Shown here piece after piece: positions 11,001-23,300 of a stretch of DNA of 64,000 nucleotides. The notes under the pieces were generated by a model. The model had not been told where the DNA came from, did no database searches, and worked only from the letters and a program-made list of their open reading frames with translations. Positions within the stretch are counted from its first letter, which is position 1, and the number at the start of each line of letters is the position of its first letter. The stretch comes from Apostichopus japonicus (lineage: Eukaryota > Echinodermata > Holothuroidea > Aspidochirotida > Stichopodidae), in assembly GCF_037975245.1 (NCBI RefSeq), contig NC_092569.1:1961501-2025500 (forward strand), read 5' to 3'. A program made the translations under genes and the position numbers.

Positions 11001-13444
11001 AGCCGGGGAGGGTGGGGTGGGAGTGGGTGGGGGGGGTAGAAGGGTTCTTGAAAACATCAGTGCCACGTCAGGTAACGTCCTAGCCGTCATCTGTCTTCTG
11101 ACGTCACGACCTGTTGCTTTTATTCTCAATAGGTTTCCTTTATGCTCAACATTGGACTAAATCCAGCTACCGCATCGCTGATTATGACCATAAAGGGATC
11201 CTTTGATATGCTAGGAAGATTGGTAGCCGGTGTCGTTGGAGAGAACATGCCATTTGGACTGATTCACGTATACGTCGTCTGTACGGCTGCCATGGGTATC
11301 GCTACCTTCCTGTGTGTCTTTGCATCCAACTTTACACACATGGCAATTTATGCTGTTTGTAAGTTTATTCATGACTCGATAACCGAGTCATTAAATAACA
11401 GTTTTGTGGCGAATGTTTGTGACTCGAGAAAGTAAATTTCAAAAGTGATTTGACTCGAAAAAGTTTTCCCGTTTGGAAATAGTACAGTTACTAAAGCCAA
11501 TGACTTGTACTCGAGTCAGGGAAGTCACTGCTGGTTTATCGCCTCAACCTGAAAATGAAGTGATTCTTTACCAGCCTGTTAGATAATGACTTAAAACACT
11601 AGTGACAAGTGCTATGTGAATAAAGTCGTTGGCATTAGAAGCAATGAGACCTTAGCACCTGTGAGGTCCTGGGTTCAATTCCTGTCCCGCTAAAGTAAGA
11701 TGGGTTTCTCATCCAGGGGGTAATCCACGGTTTTCCTACCTGATATGGTCTTCCAACTTTAAAAAAAAAATCCCATATGAGCCAAAGCTCTAAATTGGAT
11801 GTAGCCTCTTGGCATGTAGTGTTTGTGACAGACTATTACGAGTACATCAGTATGAGTACGATATGAGTTCGAGTACAACAGTATGAGTACGAGTACAACA
11901 GTATGAGTACGAGTACAACAGTGTGAGTACGAGTACAACAGCATGGGTACGAGTACAACAGTATTAGTACCAGTACAACAGTATGAGTAGGAGTACAACA
12001 GCATGAGTACGAGTATAACAGTATTAGTACCAGTACAACAGCATGAGTACAAGTAAAACAGCATGAGTACGAGTACAACAGCATGAGTACGAGTACAACA
12101 GTGTGAGTACGAGTACAACAGTATGAGTACGAGTACAACAGTATGAGTACGAGTACAACAGCATGAGTACGAGTACTACAGTGTGAGTACGAGTACAACA
12201 GTATGAGTACGAGTACAACAGTGTGAGCACGAGTACAACAGTATCAGTACAACAGTATCAGTACGAGTACAAGTAGGTTTGACCTTATTATGAGTACAAT
12301 AATGACACAATGCTCTAACCACGGGTACTAAGTGTTACACACGAGAACATGTGTTTTACCGTGCCAAATTTGAATTATTGTTGATGCATTTAGGATTGTG
12401 TATATTTCGTACATTATCATTCGTATTGAGAAATATGAAATTACATAGTAGTCTAATAGCATGCAATGATGTATAACATTTAATACCAACTGTTTTTAAC
12501 AAAAATTTATGATTTTAATTTTGTTTTCTCACTTTATATTTCAGGCATTGGTTTTTTTAACGGCGTTTATAACTCACTTTTGTTTCCCACGACAACCTCA
12601 TTATTTAACAAGGACTACGTAAGAGAGGCTTGGGCCTACTGCCAGGTCCCTCCTGGGATAGCTATAATTCTTGGACCAGGAATGGCAGGTGAGTAAGTGA
12701 TGGTGGGAGGGAGAGGGTATCTGGATTCCATTGCAGCCAGGAACTTGAAAAAGGCAGCCAGGCACAAGGTTTACAGTCTCACCGTTGTGACATGTTACTT
12801 GTATTCCATTTCCGGTTGGCGATCTCGCTGGTTCCGGTTCTCGCCTTATGTATAGTTACCATCTAAAAAATGCATCCAATATTTGTGATGAAATTATTAC
12901 TTAGTTTATTCTTACACACAAACCACGTCAATTCTACGAAATTAGTTTCTTCAAACACCATCATGAAGGAGTTTTAGTAGAGCTCGAATAACCATATAAA
13001 AAGAGCTACACACGGACAGACATACAGACAGACAAAGCTGGCAACATTTTTCGTTTTTTTTTTAAATTGAAGAAAGAAGTTATCAAAGGAGAATATTTCG
13101 TCAACAAGGAAACGTTCATAGCAAATTATGTTTTGTCTTTTTTGTTTTTCGTTCTTCTATGAATAGGATTTATTTATGACGTCACGGAGACTTACGAGGC
13201 AGATTTCCAAGCCAACACGATTGTTTTTATTGTTGCCATGGTGATATTTGCATGTATACCTGCCATCACGCTCACGCGGCAAGTGATTGCTATACGAAGA
13301 CGAAAGGGAAAACCAGAGAGAGCGACCATCGTAGAGATGACGAGGATCTTTATCGGAATCGACTCAACCGCCGACGAGGATTTCGACGACGAGAGTCACG
13401 TGATTGTCAGGAGTGACGACGAGGAGACGAGTTCTATCGATTGA
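8055..13444 (+). CDS. MFS transporter, monocarboxylate-transporter (SLC16)-like, six exons
   Basis: A plasma-membrane major-facilitator carrier; the substrate cannot be read from sequence. Proposed exons: 8055-8400, 9321-9617, 10134-10504, 11133-11358, 12545-12688 and 13167-13444. All introns are GT-AG and the phases (1,1,0,1,1) join into one 553-aa frame ending TGA. Residues 1-76 are a polar cytosolic N-terminus; TM1 starts at GWLVVIAGF (77). An NRFGCRW loop (138-144) between TM2 and TM3 and DMLGRLVAGVVGE (363-375) in the second half are MFS/MCT-type motifs. A polar loop (255-314) separates the two six-helix halves. The last helix is about 478-497, followed by a basic then very acidic tail. 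The usual MCT DGGWGW signature in TM1 is absent, so it is a divergent member. Start choice: 8055 is the nearest in-frame ATG to the domain, but a possible acceptor at 8067-8069 and an upstream in-frame ATG at 7980 leave the N-terminus uncertain. No 5' UTR exon was identified. Confidence 0.88.
8450..8900 (+). repeat. Degenerate intron repeats resembling the exon-1 splice donor
   Basis: Inside intron 1 of the transporter gene, units of about 90-110 bp share TTTAATCA, then a GATTTGACTTGAA-like stretch and (G/C)AAGTAAGTCTA. Donor-like cores occur at about 8681-8691, 8770-8781 and 8871-8882, with a weaker unit at 8461-8490. The true donor at 8401 sits in the same context: GACTTTAAGTAAGTCTAATG at the exon end versus GACTTGAAGTAAGTCTAATG at 8867. 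Confidence 0.6.
11600..11770 (+). repeat. SINE fragment with B-box-like head and A-tail, in transporter intron 4
   Basis: The stretch ACCTTAGCACCTGTGAGGTCC followed by GGGTTCAATTCC resembles the anticodon arm and T-arm of a tRNA-derived head; the A-box side is poorly preserved. A short body follows (TCATCCAGGGGGTAATCC...TTTTCCTACC) and it ends in a run of ten A residues at 11761-11770. That order of head, body and A-tail is typical of a SINE inserted on the plus strand. Confidence 0.55.
11836..12275 (+). repeat. 20-bp minisatellite in transporter intron 4
   Basis: About twenty tandem copies of a 20-bp unit, GTATGAGTACGAGTACAACA, with variants at a few fixed sites (GTATGAG, GTGTGAG, GCATGAG, GTATTAG). 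The unit is itself internally repetitive (GAGTAC). Because 20 is not a multiple of 3, all three minus-strand frames stay open and give repetitive Tyr/Ser/Cys/Val/Leu peptides. These are artefacts of the repeat and not genes. Confidence 0.95.
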
Positions 13445-14100
13445 AGCCGAGTAGCCTTCTTTTTTTTAATAACAAACGATGATGAAATTATTCTTGAATT
13501 AACTGTCAAAATATATGAATTTATTGACAGTTGGTCAATTGAATGAACGATTTGGTCACCCACGGCGATTTTGACGACCAAAACTGTTCGCTTTTGTCAG
13601 GAGACGGCTTCTGTCCGTAGAAGATGACGAACATTGTTCAAAAGAGGATAAAAAATATAAATATTATATTAATATTTAAGGACTTTTTCTTGAAAAATGA
13701 ACAGACTGAAACCATCGTTCGCCTCGACGTAAATCACGACGGAAAAATCTCAGGTCATCGTAAGGAGAGTCGAGAAGACGGTTTTCTGTCGGTTAAAGCT
13801 TGGTAGACAAGTAACAACAGGTGATGAAAATATTGTTGAATTTACGTCAATATACATATCATTTTTGACAATTGTAATAAATTCGTTACCGACGACGACT
13901 TTAAGTACAATAATAATGCCATCGACATCGGCGACTCAGAAGAATAAACTGTGTCGATGAATAAATTGTGTTGATTGACAAAGGTTTACTGAACGCTACT
14001 ATATGTGTCAAAATGTACCAAGAAAAGGCAACGCACATGAAGGTCATTACATTCAAAGAAAACTTCAAGCGTTTCTCTGATTGCTTAAAAACCATGTCCA
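13445..14100 (+). other. Probable 3' UTR and downstream region of the transporter gene
   Basis: After the TGA at 13442-13444 there is no further coding signal. AATAAA-type polyadenylation signals occur near 13876 (taataaatt), 13944 (gaataaact) and 13959 (gaataaatt); any could end the transcript. Two diverged copies of one stretch lie at about 13475-13560 and 13810-13880 (GATGAAA(A/T)T...GTTGAATT...TTTGACA). A T-run follows the stop codon. Confidence 0.4.
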
Positions 14101-15834
14101 CTTAATTTTATACTTGGCATGCTGCTATTGAGTTGAAGCATCTTGAATGTTATTTCTTATTTGTTGATATTAAAACAGAAAATTTTATTAATGGCATGCG
14201 AAGGTTACCTTGTAACATGATGGTATTTTTATATAGTTTGTTAACATTGTGAAACATAAGGCGTTCCGTAGAAATTCTTGTTCACTATTTGACAAGTAAT
14301 CAAATTGAAACCATGACTGTACGCCTCGTTTAAACTTGATAACTAAACCGTTGTTGTCACCAGGAATTAACAGTAGACTGGTTTCTGGCATGATATAAAT
14401 TTGACAAGGATTGTTCAAAGAGAATGAAACTGTTGTTTAATTATAGAAAAGTATATCATTAAAAAATGATAAAATTTAATAAATATTTAATGATAATATT
14501 TGAGTTTCCTTCCAAAATCATAAGTAGGGTGGGTGGCACCACGTCGCTTACCTACCGTGTAAAACATGTTACAATGTCCCACGTACCATTGTCGGAGGGG
14601 GCAGGGCGCTGGTTCAGTTGGATATATATATATATACATTCAGCCGGGAAGGCTTTAGACCACCCTATGACGGTACACCCACATTTTGAAACCTCTACAT
14701 ACCATTTTTAGCACATTTAGACTTACACACACTTGGCAGCCAATGTATGGCATAACAAGGGAGCGGTGGAGAATGAGGCTACATGTTTTCACAGAGTATA
14801 AAAAAACGGCTCTCTGGATTTGACAGTTCGCCGAGATTCTGCGAGTTTGTCATGTCAGTCAGCCTGTGAAATTGCTGATCGAGCCGTGTGTCTCCTACAG
14901 GTTAATTAGACAATAGCATTTTCAAGAAACTAATGAAGAGGAAAACAAGCAGCACACATACTTTGGAAGCTTTAAATGGGTAATGGAAACTACTTAGGAA
15001 AAAATAATGGGAGGTTCCCCCAAACCTGGCAAACCCCCACTGCCGGGGAGTACCCTTACGCTAAGAAAATGAAAAAAGGAAAAGTTTCCGGTGACTGGGC
15101 TGTTCCCCAGAGGAGGACAATTCCTCTGGGGTTTGACTCACAAGTCCTCTAGCTACCGGGTTCCTAAACAATGGGCCCATCTCTCTGCCAGGGCTGAAGC
15201 CTCCTCCGAATTTAAAAAAAAACCTAATGGCACTAGGGAACTTTTTAAATTGTTTTCTGTGTAGGTTATATGAACTAAGTATTTAAGCAAGAGGTCATAG
15301 GATTAGGGGGTTAAGAAGGAGGGTGTTTTAAGGATATTTGGTTTGAAATAATTAGTTGGTAAAGAGTTTGCTGCAATGAGCTTACTGGTGGCGATGAAGC
15401 TAGGAGTTTTGAAAAGATTAATGATACTTTAGTCCTCGGGCGAGTCATTAGAATCAAGGTACTTAAAGATTACAAGCTTAGATTTATTTGGACTAATTTT
15501 CACTCGCCATTTTCTACACCAGGAGCTTAGGGTTGTTCGCAGAGAATCTTTGAAGCGTACTGATGCATCGGGCGGAAATTCTTTTAATTGTATGCCAAAT
15601 GCCACCAGCGTTAGTTTGTAGTAATCTCTCTTTTCAATTCAGCAGCTGTCAAAATGGAACAATATCAACCCACGAATTAAGATGAATGATTATGTAAGTC
15701 TGTCATTCTGAAGTTGTTGCGTATTCGTTGTTATGGTGACTTAGGTATGCTATTGAAGATTGAATATTCATAGTGTGCTGCAGCCGAAATAACGTGATTT
15801 CATAGTGTTGTCAAACCTTCAGTAATTCAATCCG

Positions 15835-16060
15835 GCAAATAGTCAAGTGGATGAAAGGGTGAACTACCACCTGAATGTTCCGAGTTCGATTACCACACGA
15901 TGAAGTGCTTTTTGCATTAATTATCTTTTACTCGGGTTAGCATCTTTAAGTATTATTTCTGACTCTCCTTTATCAGCGCTCAGGAGTTTGACGCAGTTGT
16001 CAAGGCATAAACCTGCGGATTTCTGTTAAAATGCGTTAGGGTTCGAGATCAGCTCGGTGC
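15835..16060 (+). repeat. tRNA-like/SINE-like piece within the left outer arm
   Basis: AATAGTCAAGTGGATGAAAG resembles an A box and GAGTTCGATTACC, about 35 bases later, a B box, as in a tRNA-derived SINE head. A second B-box-like GGTTCGAGATC is at 16031. The same piece is present in reverse complement in the right arm (about 43390-43610), so it was in the repeat before the arms were copied. Confidence 0.45.
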
Positions 16061-16261
16061 AGTGATGTTCCGACAAGGGTGCAAAAAAGGTGTGGCTTAA
16101 GGACCCATACCAGCGCCTTCCTTTACGTCTCGGACCCGGAGAATACCCATAGCGGGACCGGTCGACCTTGAACGGCCAGAAGCGAGCTAGGTGGCTTTCG
16201 GTGGCACATGCCTCTTGAGGCATGTGTGCAGCCCATAATGACCATTGAATGCGTGGCCCTG

Positions 16262-16745
16262 CGTCGGTAGTATTCTCTTGTTTATTTTTTATTTTTATTT
16301 TTCATTTTTTTTCAAACTTTATTTTAACGGCTTCTGGCCGTTCTAAGGTCGACCGGTCCCACTATGGGTATTTAATTTAAGAGGATAGCTCGTTTAGCAA
16401 TAGCTAATCTTCTACGATCTTTCCTCTAATAAGACATATAATAATATAAAATGTATGAACATTTAAGAAGTCATAAGTACAAAGTTGAAAAAAAAATGAT
16501 GTAACCTAACTGGTTAATAAAACAGTTAAAACGTGTAACAGAGTAAAGAAAAATAAGAAATTTGGTAAAAATAAAAATGAAGTAGACCTAAACTTTATCA
16601 GATACTAGGCGTTTAACATGGTTAAGATTTCTTGCTGATTTTACTCTTTGATCTAGTTTGTCCCAATCTTTTGCGGCAATGCATGAAAAATTTGTGCAGC
16701 CCATAATGTCCACTGAATGTTTGCCCCTTCGTGGTAATATTTTTT
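16262..16745 (-). mobile_element. LINE-type 3' end, left-arm copy
   Basis: Read on the minus strand this is the same as 42700-43157: a short peptide tail resembling a reverse-transcriptase ORF C-terminus, then an untranslated tail and an A-rich end. Here the A-rich end appears as the T-rich run at 16282-16320. It lies between the tRNA-like piece and the inner arm, as on the other side. Confidence 0.5.
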
Positions 16746-16784
16746 TTATTAAGGAGTCTTTAAATGGTTAATGGAAACGACTTA

Positions 16785-17140
16785 GAAAAAATAATCGGTG
16801 GCACCCTCTCGATTTCTTACAGCGTAAAATAAAATTTTTCAATACATGCATAATAAGTCAAGAGGAAATTTGTTCAGTCGGGGGTATTTAGGATTCAACC
16901 AGGGAAGGTTTTAGACCACTCATATAAGTGTACACCCACTTTATGGGTCTCACAAACAAGTTCAATAGTTGTTTTTGGACAACCTACAGTTTAAAACTAA
17001 ATAAAGACATGAATTTATAGTATAATATTCCTCATATTCATTTTACCCCTAACGATCATTTTTTTATTTTATGGACGAGGATGTCAAGGGCCGCACCGCT
17101 GCTTTATAAAAGGTGCCATATTACCTTCATTAGGCTATAC
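16785..17140 (+). repeat. Left inner arm flanking the satellite
   Basis: The segment from GGTGGCACCCTCTCGATTTC to AGGGCCGCACC...TTTATAAAAGGTGCCATATTA matches the reverse complement of 37150-37482. Shared landmarks are TTAGACCACTC, GGACAACCT, AATTTATAGTATAA and CTCTCGATTTCTTACAG. Its outer end also resembles the end of the outer arms (GTAGGNTGNGTGGCAC), so inner and outer arms look like nested members of one family. Confidence 0.75.
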
Positions 17141-17345
17141 CCTTATAATTTAGGCCAACATCGCGACTTTTTAAATAATTCCCCAAATTGTAACTGCGGT
17201 GTGTGAATTTAAATGACAAAATCTTCGTCGAATGCCACTACTGTCTAGAGAGGAGCGTCTACTGGGTGCTGGGATTCCCTTCTATGTATCCTGAGAGAGA
17301 TTTGAGAATTTCATTTGTGGCCCTTATGAAATTGGCCATTTTGTA
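17115..17345 (-). repeat. Single diverged satellite monomer in inverted orientation
   Basis: Between the left inner arm and the array lies one copy of the satellite monomer in the opposite orientation. Recognisable pieces on the plus strand are GGCTATACCCTTATAA, GCGGTGTGTG, AAATGACAAAATCTTCGTCG, GTCTACTGGGTGCTGGGA and GAGATTTGAGAA, all reverse complements of array motifs. It is heavily diverged with small deletions. It shows that the monomer was once part of the inverted-repeat arm itself. Confidence 0.8.
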
Positions 17346-20300
17346 CCACACACTGCAGGTAAAAATTAAGTGTTTATACTACTCTTGTCACCGGGAATAG
17401 AATCCTAAGGGCGCCACACACCACAGGTACAAGTTTGGGAAGAATTAAAAAAGTCACGATTTTGGCCAAAATCGGACAAAATCATAAGGCCTTATGAAAT
17501 TGGCAATTTTGGGCCAAAAATGAAAGTTCTCAAATCTCTTCCAGAATACGTACGTAGAAGGGACTCCCAGCACCCAGTAGACGCTTCTGTCGGGTCAAAA
17601 GTTGAATTCGACGAAGTTTTTGTCATTTAAATTAGATATGAAATGACGTCAAGATACGGTTATTAATATTTCCACCAAAATATAAGTGTTTATACCACTC
17701 TTGTCATATATTTAATTAGATATTTAAATTAGATATGAAATGACGTCAAGAGATGGTTATTAAAATTCATTTTTCCACCAAAATTCGGACAAAATCATAA
17801 GACGCTTCTGTCGGGTCAAAAGTGGCATTCGACGAAGTTTTTGTCATTTAAATTAGATATGAAATGACGTCAAGATATGGTTATTAATATTTCCACCAAA
17901 ATATAAGTGTTTATACCACTCTTGTCACCTGGAAAGGTATCCAAAGGGCGCCACACACCACAGGAACAATTTTGGGAAGAATTAAAAAAGTCGCGATTTT
18001 GGCCAAAATCGGACAAAATCATAAGGGTATAGCCTTATGAAATTGGCAATTTTGGGCCAAAAATGAAAGTTCTCAAATCTCTTCCAGAATACGTAGAAGG
18101 GACTCCCAGCATCCAGTAGACGCTTCTGTCAGGTCAAAAGTGGCATTCGACGAAGTTTTTGTCATTTAAATTAGATATGAAATGACGTCAAGATATGGTT
18201 ATTAAATTTCATTTTTCCACCAAAATATAAGTGTTTATACCACTCTTGTCACCTGGAAAGGTATCCAAAGGGCGCCACACACCACAGGAACAATTTTGGG
18301 AAGAATTAAAAAAAGTCGCGATTTTGGCCAAAATCGGACAAAATCATAAGGGTATAGCCTTATGAAATTGGCAATTTTGGGCCAAAAATGAAAGTTCTCA
18401 AATCTCTTCCAGAATACGTAGAAGGGACTCCCAGCATCCAGTAGACGCTTCTGTCGGGTCAAAAGTGGCATTCGACGAAGTTTTTGTCATTTAAATTAGA
18501 TATGAAATGACGTCAAGATATGGGTATTAATATTTCCACCAAAATATAAGTGTTTATACCACTCTTGTCACCTGGAAAGGTATCCAAAGGGCGCCACACA
18601 CCACAGGAACAATTTTGGGAAGAATTAAAAAAGTCGCGATTTCGGCCAAAATCGGACAAAATCATAAGGGTATAGCCTTATGAAATTGGCAATTTGGGGC
18701 CAAAAATGAAAGTTCTCAAATCTCTTCCAGAATACGTAGAAGGGACTCCCAGCACCCAGTAGACGCTTCTGTCGGGTCAAAAGTGGCATTCGACGAAGTT
18801 TTTGTCATTTAAATTAGATATGAAATGACGTCAGGATAAGGTTATTAAATTTCATTTTTCCACCAAAATATAAGTGTTTATACCACTCTTGTCACCTGGA
18901 AAGGTATCCAAAGGGCGCCACACACCACAGGAACAATTTTGGGAAGAATTAAAAAAGTCGCGATTTCGGCCAAAATCGGACAAAATCATAAGGGTATAGC
19001 CTTATGAAATTGGCAATTTTGGGCCAAAAATGAAAGTTCTTAAATCTCTTCCAGAATACGTAGAAGGGACTCCCAGCACCCAGTAGACGCTTCTGTCAGG
19101 TCAAAAGTGGCATTCGACGAAGTTTTTGTCATTTAAATTAGATATGAAATGACGTCAAGATATGGGTATTAATATTTCCACCAAAATATAAGTGTTTATA
19201 CCACTCTTGTCACCTGGAAAGGTATCCAAAGGGCGCCACACACCACAGGAACAATTTTGGGAAGAATTAAAAAAAGTCGCGATTTTGGCCAAAATCGGAC
19301 AAAATCATAAGGGTATATAACCTTATGAAATTGGCAATTTTGGGCCAAAAATGAAAGTTCTCAAATCTCTTCCAGAATACGTAGAAGGGACTCCCAGCAC
19401 CCAGTAGACGCTTCTGTCGGGTCAAAAGTGGCATTCGACGAAGTTTTTGTCATTTAAATTAGATATGAAATGACGTCAAGATATGGTTATTAAATTTCAT
19501 TTTCCACCAAAATATAAGTGTTTATACCACTCTTGTCACCTGGAAAGGTATCCAAAGGGCGCCACACACCACAGGAACAATTTTGGGAAGAATTAAAAAA
19601 AGTCGCGATTTTGGCCAAAATCGGACAAAATCATAAGGGTATAGCCTTATGAAATTGGCAATTTGGGGCCAAAAATGAAAGTTCTCAAATCTCTTCCAGA
19701 ATACGTAGAAGGGACTCCCAGCACCCGGTAGACGCTTCTGTCGGGTCAAAAGTGGCATTCGACGAAGTTTTTGTCATTTAAATTAGATATGAAATGACGT
19801 CAAGATATGGTTATTAAATTTCATTTTCCACCAAAATATAAGTGTTTATACCACTCTTGTCACCTGGAAAGGTATCCAAAGGGCGCCACACACCACAGGA
19901 ACAATTTTGGGAAGAATTAAAAAAAGTCGCGATTTTGGCCAAAATCGGACAAAATCATAAGGGTATAGCCTTATGAAATTGGCAATTTTGGGCCAAAAAT
20001 GAAAGTTCTCAAATCTCTTCCAGAATACGTAGAAGGGACTCCCAGCACCCAGTAGACGCTTCTGTCGGGTCAAAAGTGGCATTCGACGAAGTTTTTGTCA
20101 TTTAAATTAGATATGAAATGACGTCAAGATATGGTTATTAATATTTCCGCCAAAATATAAGTGTTTATACCACTCTTGTCACCTGGAAAGGTATCCAAAG
20201 GGCGCCACACACCACAGGAACAATTTTGGGAAGAATTAAAAAAAGTCGCGATTTTGGCCAAAATCGGACAAAATCATAAGAGTATAGCCTTATGAAATTG

Positions 20301-23300
20301 GCAATTTTGGGCCAAATATGAAAGTTCTCAAATCTCTTCCAGAATACGTAGAAGGGACTCCCAGCACCCAGTAGACGCTTCTGTCAGGTCAAAAGTGGCA
20401 TTCGACGAAGTTTTTGTCATTTAAATTAGATATGAAATGACGTCAAGATATGGGTATTAATATTTCCACCAAAATATAAGTGTTTATACCACTCTTGTCA
20501 CCTGGAAAGGTATCCAAAGGGCGCCACACACCACAGGAACAATTTTGGGAAGTATTAAAAAAGTCGCGATTTTGGCCAAAATCGGACAAAATCATAAGAG
20601 TATAGCCTTATGAAATTGGCAATTTTGGGCCAAAAATGAAAGTTCTCAAATCTCTTCCAGAATACGTACGTAGAAGGGACTCCCAGCACCCAGTAGACGC
20701 TTCTGTCGGGTCAAAAGTGGCATTCGACGAAGTTTTTGTCATTTAAATTAGATATGAAATGACGTCAAGATATGGGTATTAATATTTCTACCAAAATATA
20801 AGTGTTTATACCACTCTTGTCACCTGGAAAGGTATCCAAAGGGCGCCACACACCACAGGAACAATTTTGGGAAGAATTAAAAAAGTCGCGATTTTGGCCA
20901 AAATCGGACAAAATCATAAGGGTATAGCCTTATGAAATTGGCAATTTTGGGCCAAAAATGAAAGTTCTCAAATCTCTTCCAGAATACGTAGAAGGGACTC
21001 CCAGCATCCAGTAGACGCTTCTGTCGGGTCAAAAGTGGCATTCGACGAAGTTTTTGTCATTTAAATTAGATATGAAATGACGTCAAGATATGGTTATTAA
21101 ATTTCATTTTTCCACCAAAATATAAGTGTTTATACCACTCTTGTCACCTGGAAAGGTATCCAAAGGGCGCCACACACCACAGGAACAATTTTGGGAAGAA
21201 TTAAAAAAAGTCGCGATTTTGGCCAAAATCGGACAAAATCATAAGAGTATAGCCTTATGAAATTGGCAATTTTGGGCCAAAAATGAAAGTTCTCAAATCT
21301 CTTCCAGAATACGTAGAAGGGACTCCCAGCACCCGGTAGACGCTTCTGTCGGGTCAAAAGTGGCATTCGACGAAGTTTTTGTCATTTAAATTAGATATGA
21401 AATGACGTCAAGATATGGGTATTAATATTTCCACCAAAATATAAGTGTTTATACCACTCTTGTCACCTGGAAAGGTATCCAAAGGGCGCCACACACCACA
21501 GGAACAATTTTGGGAAGAATTAAAAAAGTCTCGATTTTGGCCAAAATCGGACAAAATCATAAGGGTATATAACCTTATGAAATTGGCAATTTTGGGCCAA
21601 AAATGAAAGTTCTCAAATCTCTTCCAGAATACGTAGAAGGGACTCCCAGCACCCAGTAGACGCTTCTGTCGGGTCAAAAGTGGCATTCGACGAAGTTTTT
21701 GTCATTTAAATTAGATATGAAATGACGTCAAGATATGGGTATTAATATTTCCACCAAAATATAAGTGTTTATACCACTCTTGTCACCTGGAAAGGTATCC
21801 AAAGGGCGCCACACACCACAGGAACAATTTTGGGAAGAATTAAAAAAAGTCGCGATTTTGGCCAAAATCGGACAAAATCATAAGGGTATATAACCTTATG
21901 AAATTGGCAATTTTGGGCCAAAAATGAAAGTTCTCAAATCTCTTCCAGAATACGTAGAAGGGACTCCCAGCACCCAGTAGACGCTTCTGTCGGGTCAAAA
22001 GTGGCATTCGACGAAGTTTTTGTCATTTAAATTAGATATGAAATGACGTCAAGATATGGTTATTAAATTTCATTTTTCCACCAAAATATAAGTGTTTATA
22101 CCACTCTTGTCACCTGGAAAGGTATCCAAAGGGCGCCACACACCACAGGAACAATTTTGGGAAGAATTAAAAAAGTCGCGATTTCGGCCAAAATCGGACA
22201 AAATCATAAGGGTATAGCCTTATGAAATTGGCAATTTGGGGCCAAAAATGAAAGTTCTCCAATCTCTTCCAGAATACGTAGAAGGGACTCCCAGCACCCA
22301 GTAGACGCTTCTGTCGGGTCAAAAGTGGCATTCGACGAAGTTTTTGTCATTTAAATTAGATATGAAATGACGTCAGGATAAGGTTATTAAATTTCATTTT
22401 TCCACCAAAATATAAGTGTTTATACCACTCTTGTCACCTGGAAAGGTATCCAAAGGGCGCCACACACCACAGGAACAATTTTGGGAAGAATTAAAAAAGT
22501 CGCGATTTCGGCCAAAATCGGACAAAATCATAAGGGTATAGCCTTATGAAATTGGCAATTTTGGGCCAAAAATGAAAGTTCTCAAATCTCTTCCAGAATA
22601 CGTAGAAGGGACTCCCAGCACCCAGTAGACGCTTCTGTCAGGTCAAAAGTGGCATTCGACGAAGTTTTTGTCATTTAAATTAGATATGAAATGACGTCAA
22701 GATATGGGTATTAATATTTCCACCAAAATATAAGTGTTTATACCACTCTTGTCACCTGGAAAGGTATCCAAAGGGCGCCACACACCACAGGAACAATTTT
22801 GGGAAGAATTAAAAAAAGTCGCGATTTTGGCCAAAATCGGACAAAATCATAAGGGTATATAACCTTATGAAATTGGCAATTTTGGGCCAAAAATGAAAGT
22901 TCTCAAATCTCTTCCAGAATACGTAGAAGGGACTCCCAGCACCCAGTAGACGCTTCTGTCGGGTCAAAAGTGGCATTCGACGAAGTTTTTGTCATTTAAA
23001 TTAGATATGAAATGACGTCAAGATATGGTTATTAAATTTCATTTTCCACCAAAATATAAGTGTTTATACCACTCTTGTCACCTGGAAAGGTATCCAAAGG
23101 GCGCCACACACCACAGGAACAATTTTGGGAAGAATTAAAAAAAGTCGCGATTTTGGCCAAAATCGGACAAAATCATAAGGGTATAGCCTTATGAAATTGG
23201 CAATTTTGGGCCAAAAATGAAAGTTCTCAAATCTCTTCCAGAATACGTAGAAGGGACTCCCAGCACCCAGTAGACGCTTCTGTCAGGTCAAAAGTGGCAT

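Larger units (their letters stand above)
14511..16790 (+). repeat. Left outer arm of the large inverted-repeat composite
   Basis: This whole segment recurs in reverse complement at 42680-45866. Its outer end reads ATCATAAGTAGG then TGGCACCACGTCGCTTACC, matched on the other arm by GGTAAGCGACATGGTGCCACC then CCTACTTATGAT. Other matched landmarks are TTAGACCACCCTATGAC, GTGACTGGGCTGTTCCCCAG, the CGAGTTCGATTACCACACG tRNA-like piece and the LINE-like tail. Divergence is modest (substitutions and small gaps), so the arms are homologous but not newly made. No transposase frame is present. Exact termini are uncertain because TCCAAAATCAT is shared outside the presumed end. Confidence 0.85.

Noticed and set aside
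10990-11040. A hAT-type element starting CAGTGGCGTAGCCGGGG in transporter intron 3.
   Set aside because: Only one terminus was found; no inverted partner or 8-bp duplication could be located.
11759-12230. Overlapping 68-120-codon minus-strand ORFs rich in Tyr, Ser, Cys, Val and Leu.
   Set aside because: They are translations of the 20-bp minisatellite in three frames.
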